Assembly: GCF_964204645.1 (NCBI RefSeq)
Contig: NC_134026.1
Coordinates: 13,854,450 to 13,918,449, forward strand
Length of the DNA: 64,000 nucleotides
Reading direction: 5' to 3'
Source of the DNA: Tubulanus polymorphus
Lineage: Eukaryota > Nemertea > Palaeonemertea > Tubulaniformes > Tubulanidae
The translations under genes and the position numbers were made by a program. The notes beneath the pieces were generated by a model. The model was not told the origin of the DNA. It worked only from the letters and a program-made list of their open reading frames with translations, and searched no databases. This document shows, piece by piece, positions 11,592 to 23,293 of the stretch; positions within the stretch are counted from its first letter, which is position 1, and every line of letters begins with the position of its first letter.

Positions 11592-13683
11592 CAATAATTT
11601 TGGTTTTGTCGCCCGCGATAATTCATTATTTTGGTTTTATCGCCCGCGACAATTCATTATTTTGGTTTCGTCGCCCGAGACAATTCTTCTTTTTGGTTTT
11701 GTCGCCCGAGACAATTCATTATTATTTTTTAATATTTTGTTTTTGTCGTCCGCAACAATTTTTTTTTGGTTTTGTTGCCCGCGACAATTCAATATTTTGG
11801 TTTTGTCGCCCGCGATAATTCATTATTTTGGTTTTGTCGCCCGAGACAATTCATTATTTTGGTTTTATCGCCCGCGACAATTCACCATTTTGGTTTTGTT
11901 GCCTGGACAATTCACCATTTTGGTTTTGTCGCCCGAGACAAGTCATTATTTTGGTTTTATCGCCCGCGACAATTCAATATTTTGGTTTTGTCACCCGAGA
12001 CAATTCATCATTTTGGTTTTATCGCCCGCGACAATTCATTATTATGGTTTTGTCGCCTGCGACAATTCACCATTTTGGTTTTGTCGCCTGGACAATTCAC
12101 CATTTTGGTTTTGTCGCCCGCGACAATTCATTATTTTGGTTTTGTCGCTCCCACAATTCTTTTTTAGGTTTTGTTGCCCGCGACAATTCATTATTTTGGT
12201 TTTGTCGCCCGCGACAATTCAATATTTTGGTTTTGTCGCCCGCGAAAAATTCAATATTTTGGTTTTATCGCCCGCGAAAATTCACTACTTTGGTTTTTTG
12301 CCAGCGACAATTCATTATTTTGGTTTTGTCGGCCGCGACAATTCTTCTTTTTGGTTTTGTCGCCCGCGACAATTCTTCTTTTTGGTTTTGTCGCCCGCGA
12401 CAATTCTTCTTTTTGGTTTTGTCGCCCGCGACAATTCATTATTTTGGTTTTGTCGCCCGCGACAATTCACCATTTTGGTTTTGTCGCCCGCGACAATTCA
12501 CCATTTTGGTTTTGTCGCCCGCGACAATTCATTATTTTGGTTTTATCGCCCGCGACAATTCATTATTTTGGTTTTATTGCCCGCGACAATTCATTATTTT
12601 GGTTTTGTCGCCCAACAATTCTTTTTTTGGTTTTGTCGCCCGCAACAATTCATTAGTCTGGTTTTGTCGCCAGCAACAATTCAATACTTTGGTTTTGTCG
12701 CCCGCGGCAATTCAATATTTTGGTTTTGTCGCCTGCGACAATTCATTACTTTGGTTTTATCTCCAGCGACAATTCATTATTTTGCTTTTGTCGCCCGCGA
12801 CAATTCTTCTTTTTGGTTTTGTCGCCCGCGACGATTCATTATTTTGGTTTTATATTTTGTTTTAGTCGCCCGTGACAATTTTTTTTGGTTTTGTCGCCTG
12901 CGAAAATTCAATATTTTGGCTTTGTCGCCTGCGAAAATTCATTACTTTGGTTTTATCTCCAGCGACAATTCATTATTTTGCTTTTGTCGCCTGCGACAAT
13001 TCTTCTTTTTGGTTTTGTCGCCCGCGACAATTCATTATTTTGGTTTTATATTTTGTTTTAGTCGCCTGCGACAATTTTTTTTTTTTGGTTTTGTCGCCCG
13101 CGACAATTCAATATTTTGGTTTTATTGCCCGCGACAATTCAATATTTTGGTTTTATTGCCCGCGATAATTCATCATTTTGGTTTTATCGCCCGCGACAAT
13201 TCATTATTTTGGTTGTCGCCCGCGACAATTCACCATTTTGGTTCTGTCGCCTGGACAATTCACCATTTTGGTTTTGTCACCCGCGACAATTCATTATTTT
13301 GGTTTTGTTGCCCCACAATTCTTTTTTTGGTTTTGACGCCCGCGTCAATTCATTAGTTTGGTTTTGTCGCCCGCGACAATTCAATATTTTGGTTTTATCG
13401 CCCACGACAATTCATTACTTTGGTTTTATCTCCAGCGACAATTCATTATTTTGGTTTTGTCGTCCGCGACAATTCTTCTTTTGGTTTTGACGCCCGCGAC
13501 AATTCATTATTTTGGTTTTATTGCCCGCGACAATTCAATATTTTGGTTTTATCGCCCGCGATAATTCATTATTTTGGTTTAATTGCCCGCGACAATTAAT
13601 TATTTTGGTTTTATCACACGAGACAATTAATTATTTTGGTTTTATCGCCCGCGACAATTCATTATTTTGGTTTTGTCGCCCGA
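11592..13683. repeat. 31-bp minisatellite, block 1 (~67 units)
   Basis: The unit TTTTGGTTTTGTCGCCCGCG plus ACAATTCATTA is 31 bp. Its centre TTGTCGC-CC-GCGACAA is a dyad with 7-bp arms. Variants replace GTCG by ATCG and CATTA by AATA, CACCA or TTCTT. Because 31 is not a multiple of 3, successive units rotate through all frames with a 31-residue period, producing open frames of hundreds of codons with Phe/Trp/Cys/Arg-rich repeats. These look like artefacts of the repeat, not genes. Confidence 0.95.
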
Positions 13684-14804
13684 AGAAAATTTTGAAGACG
13701 CTTTGATCAATTACCTTGATCTTTCGTTTATATTTGAATCTACCAAAGGCCCATCAGCATGGCCGTCCTATGACCTTTTTAGTGCCCAAAAATGTCAATT
13801 TTGGCCAGAATTCTAGGTCCTGTAGCTTCCTTCTGGTTTGCCATTTCTCATTGCAATTGCTGATGGATATTCTTTAGAGAGGGATGTTTTATACCTGGGA
13901 CAGGTATTTTTGATCAGCCTATTATGACGCAATTGGCGGCCATCTTGGTGTCATCAGTACTCATTCGTAGGTGGGAAAAAGTTTTTCCACGATTAATTGA
14001 TACCTAAGCATATTGTGTTACTATATTCAATTGGAAAGTTGTAGCCCATAACGTGTTCTATGATTTTGGTGAGTTTCAAGGTCATTGGTTTTTGTATGTG
14101 GCCATCAGGGGCGTTGAATAATACAATAACTTAGTATCGCTATATTATATTTGTACGAAGGCATATTTTGTTACCATGATCAATGGCAAAGTTGTAGTTC
14201 ATGACATCGTCTATGATTGTGGTGAGTTGTGAAGGACATTAGTTATTCTATATAGTCACCAGGGGGCGTTGAATAGTAGAAAAGCTTAGTTTTTCCTTAT
14301 TAGATTGGTACCTAGGCATAGTTTGTTACCATGATCCATTGCAAAGTTGTAGTTCATGACATCGGCTATGATTGTGGTGAGTTTTTGAGGACATTAGTTA
14401 TTCCATGTAGTCACCAGGGGCGCTGAATAGTAGAATGGCTTAGTATTTCCTTATTAGATTGGTACCTAGGCATATTTTGTTACTATGATCAATTGCAAAG
14501 TTGTATTTCATGACATGTACTACGATTGTGGTGAGTTTTAAGGTCATTGGGTTTTGCATATGGTCACCAGGGGGCGTTGAATAGTAGAATAACTTAGTAC
14601 TTCCATATTAAATTGGTAACGAGGCATATTTTGTTATCACAATCAATTACAAAATCATAGCTGCTCACATGTTCTATGATTGTGGTGGGTTTCAAGGTCA
14701 TTGGTTTTTGTATATGGTCACTAGAGGGCGTTATGTATTGAAATTGTTAGATTGTTGAGCATTTGAAACTACTTCCCAAGTGAGCATGGTGTCCCTGGAC
14801 CCCT
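13684..14804 (-). mobile_element. Pearl-like element, copy 3 (inside the minisatellite)
   Basis: In reverse orientation it runs from GGGGTCCAGGGACACCATGC at 14804 through five core units (CGCCCCCTGGTGAC-type) to the GATGGCCGCCAATTGCGTC region and stops at the AAAATTTTC junction with the array. The hairpin end is missing. Minisatellite units abut both ends, so the array was either invaded by the element or regenerated around it. Confidence 0.75.
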
Positions 14805-16645
14805 AGTTTGGTTTTGTCGCCCGCGACAATTCATTATTTTGGTTTTGTCGCACGCAACAATTCAATATCTTGTTTTTGCCGTCCGCGACAATTCATTATT
14901 TTGGTTTTGTCACCCGAGACAATTCATCATTTTGGTTTTATCGCCCGCGACAATTCATTATTATGGTTTTGTCGCCTGCGACAATTCACCATTTTGGTTT
15001 TGTCGCCTGGACAATTCACCATTTTGGTTTTGTCGCCCGCGACAATTCATTATTTTGGTTTTGTCGCTCCCACAATTCTTTTTTAGGTTTTGTTGCCCGC
15101 GACAATTCATTATTTTGGTTTTGTCGCCCGCGACAATTCAATATTTTGGTTTTGTCGCCCGCGAAAAATTCAATATTTTGGTTTTATCGCCCGCGAAAAT
15201 TCACTACTTTGGTTTTTTGCCAGCGACAATTCATTATTTTGGTTTTGTCGGCCGCGACAATTCTTCTTTTTGGTTTTGTCGCCCGCGACAATTCTTCTTT
15301 TTGGTTTTGTCGCCCGCGACAATTCTTCTTTTTGGTTTTGTCGCCCGCGACAATTCATTATTTTGGTTTTGTCGCCCGCGACAATTCACCATTTTGGTTT
15401 TGTCGCCCGCGACAATTCACCATTTTGGTTTTGTCGCCCGCGACAATTCATTATTTTGGTTTTATTGCCCGCGACAATTCATTATTTTGGTTTTGTCGCC
15501 CAACAATTCTTTTTTTGGTTTTGTCGCCCGCAACAATTCATTAGTCTGGTTTTGTCGCCAGCAACAATTCAATACTTTGGTTTTGTCGCCCGCGGCAATT
15601 CAATATTTTGGTTTTGTCGCCTGCGACAATTCATTACTTTGGTTTTATCTCCAGCGACAATTCATTATTTTGCTTTTGTCGCCCGCGACAATTCTTCTTT
15701 TTGGTTTTGTCGCCCGCGACGATTCATTATTTTGGTTTTATATTTTGTTTTAGTCGCCCGTGACAATTTTTTTTGGTTTTGTCGCCTGCGAAAATTCAAT
15801 ATTTTGGCTTTGTCGCCTGCGAAAATTCATTACTTTGGTTTTATCTCCAGCGACAATTCATTATTTTGCTTTTGTCGCCTGCGACAATTCTTCTTTTTGG
15901 TTTTGTCGCCCGCGACAATTCATTATTTTGGTTTTATATTTTGTTTTAGTCGCCTGCGACAATTTTTTTTTTTTGGTTTTGTCGCCCGCGACAATTCAAT
16001 ATTTTGGTTTTATTGCCCGCGACAATTCAATATTTTGGTTTTATTGCCCGCGATAATTCATCATTTTGGTTTTATCGCCCGCGACAATTCATTATTTTGG
16101 TTGTCGCCCGCGACAATTCACCATTTTGGTTCTGTCGCCTGGACAATTCACCATTTTGGTTTTGTCACCCGCGACAATTCATTATTTTGGTTTTGTTGCC
16201 CCACAATTCTTTTTTTGGTTTTGACGCCCGCGTCAATTCATTAGTTTGGTTTTGTCGCCCGCGACAATTCAATATTTTGGTTTTATCGCCCACGACAATT
16301 CATTACTTTGGTTTTATCTCCAGCGACAATTCATTATTTTGGTTTTGTCGTCCGCGACAATTCTTCTTTTGGTTTTGACGCCCGCGACAATTCATTATTT
16401 TGGTTTTATATTTTGTTTTTGTCGCCCACAACAATTTTTTTTTTTGGTTTTGTCGCCCGCGTCAATTCATTATTTTGGTTTTATTGCCCGCGACAATTCA
16501 ATATTTTGGTTTTATCGCCCGCGATAATTCATTATTTTGGTTTAATTGCCCGCGACAATTAATTATTTTGGTTTTATCACACGAGACAATTAATTATTTT
16601 GGTTTTATCGCCCGCGACAATTCATTATTTTGGTTTTGTCGCCCG
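14805..16645. repeat. 31-bp minisatellite, block 2
   Basis: Same unit as block 1, and for most of its length a second copy of block 1 with the same variant order. The first three units (to about 14905) are found again at the start of block 3. Confidence 0.95.
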
Positions 16646-17767
16646 AAGAAAATTTTGAAGACGCTTTGATCAATTACCTTGATCTTTCGTTTATATTTGA
16701 ATCTACCAAAGGCCCATCAGCATGGCCGTCCTATGACCTTTTTAGTGCCCAAAAATGTCAATTTTGGCCAGAATTCTAGGTCCTGTAGCTTCCTTCTGGT
16801 TTGCCATTTCTCATTGCAATTGCTGATGGATATTCTTTAGAGAGGGATGTTTTATACCTGGGACAGGTATTTTTGATCAGCCTATTATGACGCAATTGGC
16901 GGCCATCTTGGTGTCATCAGTACTCATTCGTAGGTGGGAAAAAGTTTTTCCACGATTAATTGATACCTAAGCATATTGTGTTACTATATTCAATTGGAAA
17001 GTTGTAGCCCATAACGTGTTCTATGATTTTGGTGAGTTTCAAGGTCATTGGTTTTTGTATGTGGCCATCAGGGGCGTTGAATAATACAATAACTTAGTAT
17101 CGCTATATTATATTTGTACGAAGGCATATTTTGTTACCATGATCAATGGCAAAGTTGTAGTTCATGACATCGTCTATGATTGTGGTGAGTTGTGAAGGAC
17201 ATTAGTTATTCTATATAGTCACCAGGGGGCGTTGAATAGTAGAAAAGCTTAGTTTTTCCTTATTAGATTGGTACCTAGGCATAGTTTGTTACCATGATCC
17301 ATTGCAAAGTTGTAGTTCATGACATCGGCTATGATTGTGGTGAGTTTTTGAGGACATTAGTTATTCCATGTAGTCACCAGGGGCGCTGAATAGTAGAATG
17401 GCTTAGTATTTCCTTATTAGATTGGTACCTAGGCATATTTTGTTACTATGATCAATTGCAAAGTTGTATTTCATGACATGTACTACGATTGTGGTGAGTT
17501 TTAAGGTCATTGGGTTTTGCATATGGTCACCAGGGGGCGTTGAATAGTAGAATAACTTAGTACTTCCATATTAAATTGGTAACGAGGCATATTTTGTTAT
17601 CACAATCAATTACAAAATCATAGCTGCTCACATGTTCTATGATTGTGGTGGGTTTCAAGGTCATTGGTTTTTGTATATGGTCACTAGAGGGCGTTATGTA
17701 TTGAAATTGTTAGATTGTTGAGCATTTGAAACTACTTCCCAAGTGAGCATGGTGTCCCTGGACCCCT
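16646..17767 (-). mobile_element. Pearl-like element, copy 4
   Basis: Apparently identical over its full length to copy 3, offset by 2963 bp; part of the higher-order duplication. Confidence 0.75.
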
Positions 17768-18075
17768 AGTTTGGTTTTGTCGCCCGCGACAATTCATTAT
17801 TTTGGTTTTGTCGCACGCAACAATTCAATATCTTGTTTTTGCCGTCCGCGACAATTCATTATTTTGGTTTTATCGCCCGCGACGATTTAATATTTTGGTT
17901 TTAACGCCCGCGACAAATCATTACTGTGGTTTTATCGCCCGCGACAATTCATTATTTTGGTTTTATCGCCCGCGACAATTAATTATTTTTGTTTTGTCAC
18001 CCGTGACAATTCAATATTTTGGGTTTTGTCACCCGCCACAATTCATAATTTTGGTTTTGTCGCCCGTGGTTTTGT
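17768..18075. repeat. 31-bp minisatellite, block 3
   Basis: About ten units. After about 17868 it diverges from block 2 with degenerate units such as GGTTTTAACGCCCGCGAC and ends GTCGCCCGTGG. Confidence 0.9.
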
Positions 18076-18135
18076 CGGAACATTAAGTTTTTTGGTCGAA
18101 CAGTGTGTTAAGGTCGTTTTGGAAATTTACTCGGT

Positions 18136-18412
18136 CCGTTATATTTTGGATTACTGTGTATGTCATTTGTCAGGACATTAAACAGAAGACGACTTAGGAT
18201 ACTACCTTGCGTGACTCCACTAGTTAGACCGTCTCATTCCAAGATGAGGCGTTCCGTTGATTTCGGTTACAAGTTTCCGTTCAGAGATATCTGCTGAGCC
18301 ATTTGGGCGACCTATCATTGATACTGTTTCCTAATAGCCTGTTTAGTAATGGCTGATGTTGAGCCTTATCAAATGCTTTGTTGAAATCCACCGTTGAACA
18401 GGATTCTAAGAC
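18136..18412 (-). pseudogene. LINE reverse-transcriptase fragment, copy 1
   Basis: The minus strand reads DFNKAFDKAQHQPLL, then SPKWLSRYL followed by a stop, and after a frame change SGVTQGSILSRLLFNVL and TNDI. These correspond to the DxxKAFD block (first catalytic Asp) and the GVxQGSxLGPLLF block of non-LTR retrotransposon reverse transcriptases. The YADD box and both ends are missing. About 270 bp remain, so it is a dead fragment; the clade cannot be fixed from this length, though I- or Jockey-type elements use similar wording. Confidence 0.7.
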
Positions 18413-19780
18413 TGTGCAGAAAACCCGTTATCGCTGCTTTGCAGCTATATTTATTATTATTATTTTCTTCCACACTATTTTTACTAAAAGAACAAAAGCT
18501 TTGTTACCTTGCCGCTGTTGTCGATACAATCCGTCTGATATCATTCAGCTCACTTCGATCTACAAATACCCCGTGCGTATTTTGAAGAATCATCGTTACA
18601 AAAGCACTGTCGGGCCGTAAACATCGAAAATTGAGCCCCATTCAAAGAGCCGACATGTTTTTCTAAGTCCTCTTTCCGAAATCTACCGCACGTTTCTTGT
18701 CACATCAATTATCAATTCAAGCATAAATTAACAAATTTATTACCCAAAGATTGCACATTCTGTCGCAGTTTTTAAAAGCTAATTTTAACAATAGCCCATT
18801 TTCCTCATCAAATCGTATTACCGATATACAGGAAATTTACTACTTTAGATTTTAAAAGCACTGTCGAGCCGTAAACATCGACGAATCGACGTGTGTCACT
18901 ACATCGTTGTTCCGGGGATCAGCTGCGAGTTTCACCTCATCATGAGAATCAAATCGAGTACAAATTAATTTATTACTACCAGTGATTTGGCTGCGGGCGT
19001 CAAGCAGTTAGTTTAGCAATACCTATTTTTCTTTATCAAATTAACCGTGTATTTACTGAGATAAATCATAAGTGTACCGGGGAGTCGTATGCCTAAACGA
19101 AACACGCCGAAGAGATATAGCAGAGAAAAGCTGTTATGTCGACGAGGTATCAAAATAAAAGAATATATTACTTTATTCGGCCGCGGGCTTCAACTTCTAT
19201 ATCAATACTCTATATTTCCTACAGTACATACCGATCATTGTCAAATGCACAAGGTATTTACTAAATACAAGTATATAACACAATCCTTTCCGTATGCTGG
19301 ACTCACACTTGACATTCGGAGTAAGCGTTCGCTGTGGGGGAAAGGGATCGTTCGCTGTGTCGCTTGAAGTGTTTATCGAGTTTTACGCGACCTTAAGGCT
19401 TTAGGCCTACCGGTACTGAGCTTTACTGTCTCTAACAAACACAGTATAATTGTTGCGTTTATTAACGGACTTATTGGATTGAACTTCAAAACAAAATTTA
19501 CGATATTTAGGTGGGTTGTTATTCAATAGGCCTACGACCAATCTGTCCGGATATATACATAGGCCTACATAGGCTAGTAGCCTCTACTAGGTTAAGCGTT
19601 CGTTGTGGGGGAAAGGAGATTGTTCGCTGTGTCGCTTGAAGTGTTTATCGAGTTTTACGCGACCTTAAGGCTTTAGTATGGTGGCTGATAAGGGCCATGT
19701 GTAAAAAAAAACACGTATTTGCAAATGAGGGCGACATTATGACAAAACGACAAAACTAAAATAAAGCGACAAAACAATAA
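18413..19780. repeat. Repeat module E, copy 2 (with inserted direct repeats)
   Basis: Matches 10100-11590 without the solo LTR. An extra block carries an ~82-bp direct repeat at about 19322-19405 and 19594-19676 (TAAGCGTTCGYTGTGGGGGA, then CGCTTGAAGTGTTTATCGAG), about 275 bp apart. No gene is recognised; the 92-codon frame at 19089 is the module read through. Confidence 0.7.
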
Positions 19781-20495
19781 TTTTGGTTTTGTCGCCCGCG
19801 ACAATTCGTTATTTTGGTTTTATCGCCCGCGACAATTCATTAATTTGGTTTTGTCGCCCGCGACAAATCAATATTTTGGTTTTGTCGCCCACGACAATTC
19901 AATATTTTGGCTTTATCACCCCGCGACAATTCATTATTTTGGTTTTATCGCCCGCGACAATTCATTATTTTGGTTTTGTCACACGCGACGATTCATTATT
20001 TTGGTTTTATCGCCCGCGACAATTTTTTTATTTGTCGCGGTTTTATCGCCTGCGACAATTCAATATTTTGGTTTTATCGCCCGCGACAATTCATTATTTT
20101 GGTTTTATCGCCCGCGACAATTCATTAGTTTGGTTTTGTCACACGCGACGATTCATTATTTTGGTTTTATCGCCCGCGACAATTTTTTTATTCGTCGCGG
20201 TTTTATCGCCTGCGACAATTCATTATTTTGGTTTTATCGCCCGTGACAATTCATTAGTTTGGTTTTGTCGCCCGCGACAATTCAATATTTTGGTTTTGTC
20301 ACCCGCGACAATTCAAGATTTTGGTTTTATCGCCCGCGACAATTCATTTTTTTGGTTTTGTCGCCCGCGACAATTCAATATTTTGGTTTTATCGCCAGCG
20401 ACAATTGATTATTTTGGTTTTATCACCCGCGACAATTGATTATTTTGGTTTTATCGCCCGCGACAATTAATTTTTTTTGGTTTTGTCGCCCACTT
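19781..20495. repeat. 31-bp minisatellite, block 4
   Basis: About 23 units of the same 31-bp sequence, with longer variants containing ATTTTTTTATTYGTCGCGG at about 20022 and 20180. Its left flank is module E, as for block 1, so module E and the minisatellite travel together. Confidence 0.95.
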
Positions 20496-20700
20496 TTTAG
20501 CTTTTGAATAATTAGGCCAATTAATAACGTAATAAAGACTTATGCTTTCGCCTATTTTGAAGTCGATTAATCTGATATAGTGTCGAATATTAAGGTCATT
20601 TGGCAGATTCTTTTTTTCTTAAAGTGATATTAAAGCGATCATTCAAGTGATCCTACTTAATGAAAGATCACATATTATTTCTTTGTCTAAAGATGTACGG
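20496..20700. other. No gene seen
   Basis: A+T-rich sequence between the minisatellite and the fold-back element; nothing recognised. Confidence 0.4.
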
Positions 20701-21135
20701 AAGCTTATATGTCAAAAGCGATAAAGGGCCTCGAGTTGTCGCGTTCCAACTCGACAAGTCGCTATATTTATGTCGACATATCGCGATATATCGCGTCAAG
20801 TTGACATGAATATGTCGACATATTGTGACGTTTTCATGACAAATTTCGCTTTTTCGCCCATTTTCCACGGGACAAGCCGTCATTTGAAGACACGTCGAAA
20901 TGTAAGATGAGGACGCCAGTTATATGGCGACTGAGTTTCAAGTCGTCATGAATATGTCGAATTGTTGCGAGGAAAATGGTTGAGAAAACGAAATATGTCG
21001 TCAAAACGTCACAATATGTCGACATATTCATGTTGACTTGAAACAATATATCGCGATATGTCGACATAAATATGGCGACTTTGTCAAGTTGGAACGCGAC
21101 AACTCAAGACCCTTTATCGCTTCCGTACTTCCGTA
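20700..21135. mobile_element. Fold-back palindromic element rich in GTCGACAT
   Basis: A left arm at about 20715-20860 and a right arm at about 20990-21128 are imperfect reverse complements over ~140 bp, including AGTTGTCGCGTTCCAACT, TTTATGTCGACATATCGCGA and GAATATGTCGACATATTGTG. The loop is ~120 bp. Each arm contains smaller perfect palindromes (TATGTCGACATA, TATCGCGATA). The outer ends both read CGGAAG...CGATAAAGGG, with a small insertion in the left one. This is a MITE-like or fold-back structure without coding capacity. Confidence 0.75.
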
Positions 21136-21700
21136 TATATGGGACCCGTACAAAACCGTCGCGACCTTTTATCATGACGAAATTATGTCGAACAAACGTG
21201 ATATATCGCGATTTATCGACATAATTTAGTCGATATATCGTGTTAATATCACAATAAATCGTTATACGGATCACACCTTTCATCAATGTCGACGTCTGTA
21301 TCTCAACATAACCGCATACCGTCGAAATAATTATCACTCCTTTAGCTAAAATGTCGTGATCAAATGGCAATTTATTCAGACAATATCGCAAAAAGTCAAC
21401 ATAAAAATCACGACATTTTAAATAAGGTCTTCCTAGTTACATCGATATATTGAGATAGTTAACCTAATTTCAATAAAGGGACGCAAACTTAATGATGTTT
21501 AATGTTAGATGAATATGAAAGAAGAAATGAAGTTGGCAGAAAAATCAAAATGACTTTATCATCACCAGAATCTGGTGGACATATTGAATGTTGGGGTTCA
21601 AGTAGAATGACCCCAAATGCTGGGGCACAATAATAGTGTTCGGTAAATGGTCGATGAACTAAATAGGTCATTCGCATCAATACTTTGTCACAATTGATTT
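21136..21700. other. No gene seen; more GTCGAC/CGATATATCG motifs
   Basis: Continues the dyad-rich composition of the fold-back element to about 21430, then plain A+T-rich sequence. Confidence 0.4.
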
Positions 21701-21703
21701 GCG

Positions 21704-21984
21704 GTATATTTTGGATTACTGTGTATGTCATTTGTCAGGACATTAAACAGTAGACGACTTAGGATACTACCTAGCGTGACTCCACTAGTTAGACCGACTT
21801 ATTCCAAGATGAGGCGTTCCGTTGATTTTGGCTATAAGTTTTCGTTCAGAGATAACTGCTGAGCCATTTGGGTGACCTATCATTGATACTGTTTCCTAAT
21901 AGCCTGTTTAGTTAGTAATGGCTGATGTTGTGCCTTATCAAATGCTTTGTCGGAATCCACCGATGAACAGGATTCTAAGACAGC
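21704..21984 (-). pseudogene. LINE reverse-transcriptase fragment, copy 2
   Basis: A second copy of the 18136-18412 fragment with the same boundaries, reading KAFDKAQHQPLL and, in another frame, GSILSRLLFNVLTNDI on the minus strand. It differs by several substitutions, including a CAA to CTA change that turns GVTQGS into GVTLGS. It is followed by the same AGCAGAAAACCCGTTATAGC module start as copy 1. Confidence 0.7.
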
Positions 21985-23204
21985 AGAAAACCCGTTATAG
22001 CTGCTTTGCTATATTTTACATTTTTCTTCAACCAGAATTTATTCTTCATCATTTATAATGGAAAACATGAAGATTTGATATACAAGTTGGAAAACTATCA
22101 AAAATAAAAATTGTCGTTTCGTCTTGAAAGTTTTATATAAATCCCTGTAGGTCACCTAGTCTATCATGCCACATGTATGCAATACAGAGAAATGGCGGGC
22201 AATAGCGAAATTGGTGGAGAAATCAATTAATTTCTCAAAATAATGTTGATTAATCGCTTGAAACATACATAAAATTGGATTATTTCAAAAGGTACCTGTG
22301 TTAGTTTGTGATTTAAGCCATTAATTCTGGACTGAAGTGAATAGAAAGTATATTTTTGAAGTGTTACTTTTTTCAACTGTGTTTTGGCCCTTGTCATCCC
22401 TAACGTTGGTATAAGCCCATCCGATTATAAAAAGCTTACCACCAACGATTAGGTAACTAACTAGCTAGACGGTGGCACCACGATCTATTTCACGGTTACA
22501 GCAAGTCTCAGGCTACACATAGTTTCGTCAATAAGCAGCCCCGATAAGCAATCATTTTCAGGCTTCATGCTTCTCTTAGCCCTTGTTCTAGCCACGGTAA
22601 TTACAATCCTACGTATAATCACATCATGGCAGAGCCGACGGAAATACCGAATTAGGTAAGGTTTGTGATTTAGTCCAGTTTTTAGATAAAAACGGATTTT
22701 CGAATAAATCAATTATATTCAATGAATAGTTTATTCAACAAGACCCGAAGTGTGTCTAGTGAACACATTTAACTCTTCTGTTTGCCGAATGTAAAACAAA
22801 ATCCTAGATATTGCAGTATTGAGAAAATTTCTAGAATTATTATTAGAAGTAATGTTTTAGAATTTTTCGGCTGATTTTTTCAGCCTAGCCTGATGCCGGT
22901 AATCTGGTAATTGAAATTCAGTTATTACATTTCTACTGCTGTCTTGCTTCTACTGCAATTCACATAAAACTACAGCATGTATGTAATGACCTGGGCTTTA
23001 GTCTTTCCTTTCTTTTAAATAAAGTGGTTGTCCTAGGTTCCTAAAAATACCTGGTTTAGGCTAGGCCGTGTCGAAAGCAAAATCCCTAGCCACCAATCTG
23101 TAACAAAATTCATTACTAGTGTTGAACTCCCAAAATTATGTTTGGTGTAGGCCTGCATGCCAGGGTAGAATAGTATCCAAACAGTAAAAAATTATTTTTT
23201 TCAG
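21985..23204. other. No certain gene; possible upstream region of the CIDE-N gene
   Basis: An ATG at about 22192 opens MAGNSEIGGEIN before a stop and could be a short first exon, but there is no firm splice evidence. Otherwise A+T-rich sequence. Confidence 0.3.
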
Positions 23205-23293
23205 GAAGTGTGTTTTCAAACTAATTATTGACAGGGACACGGAGAAAAAATGTGTAATTATTAACTCATCATACAAAGAATTACTACAGAAAG
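23205..23293 (+). CDS. CIDE-N domain, exon 1 of 2 seen
   Basis: The exon lies between a polypyrimidine/CAG acceptor (TTTTTTTCAG) and a GTAAAT donor, with phase 1 at both ends. It reads KCVFKLIIDRDTEKKCVIIN followed by SSYKELLQK. This has the beta-beta-alpha opening of CIDE-N domains: a basic ligand strand, a strand ending before the helix, and a helix of the SxxELxxKA type. CIDE-N (CAD) domains mediate paired oligomerisation of the apoptotic nuclease DFF40/CAD, its inhibitor DFF45/ICAD and the CIDE lipid-droplet proteins. Recognition is by pattern only. Confidence 0.6.

Larger units (their letters stand above)
11988..17868. repeat. Higher-order tandem duplication, ~2.9-2.96 kb unit, two copies
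   Basis: Sequence from about 11988 to 14905 (minisatellite plus pearl-like element plus the first minisatellite units after it) repeats from about 14905 to 17868. The offset is 2919 bp near 12171, 2888 bp near 13356 after loss of one 31-bp unit in copy 2, and 2963 bp from about 13700 after a ~75-bp gain. The ~1.1-kb non-minisatellite part looks identical by eye. Either the duplication is very recent or the assembly has duplicated a repeat. Confidence 0.85.

Noticed and set aside
11662-13356. A 564-codon open frame and many others in the 31-bp arrays
   Set aside because: The frames follow from a 31-bp unit without stops; three frames overlap, composition is Phe/Trp/Arg repeats, and there is no initiation or splice context.
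11592-20495. CRISPR-like array (31-bp repeats)
   Set aside because: Units abut with no unique spacers and the genome is eukaryotic; it is a minisatellite.
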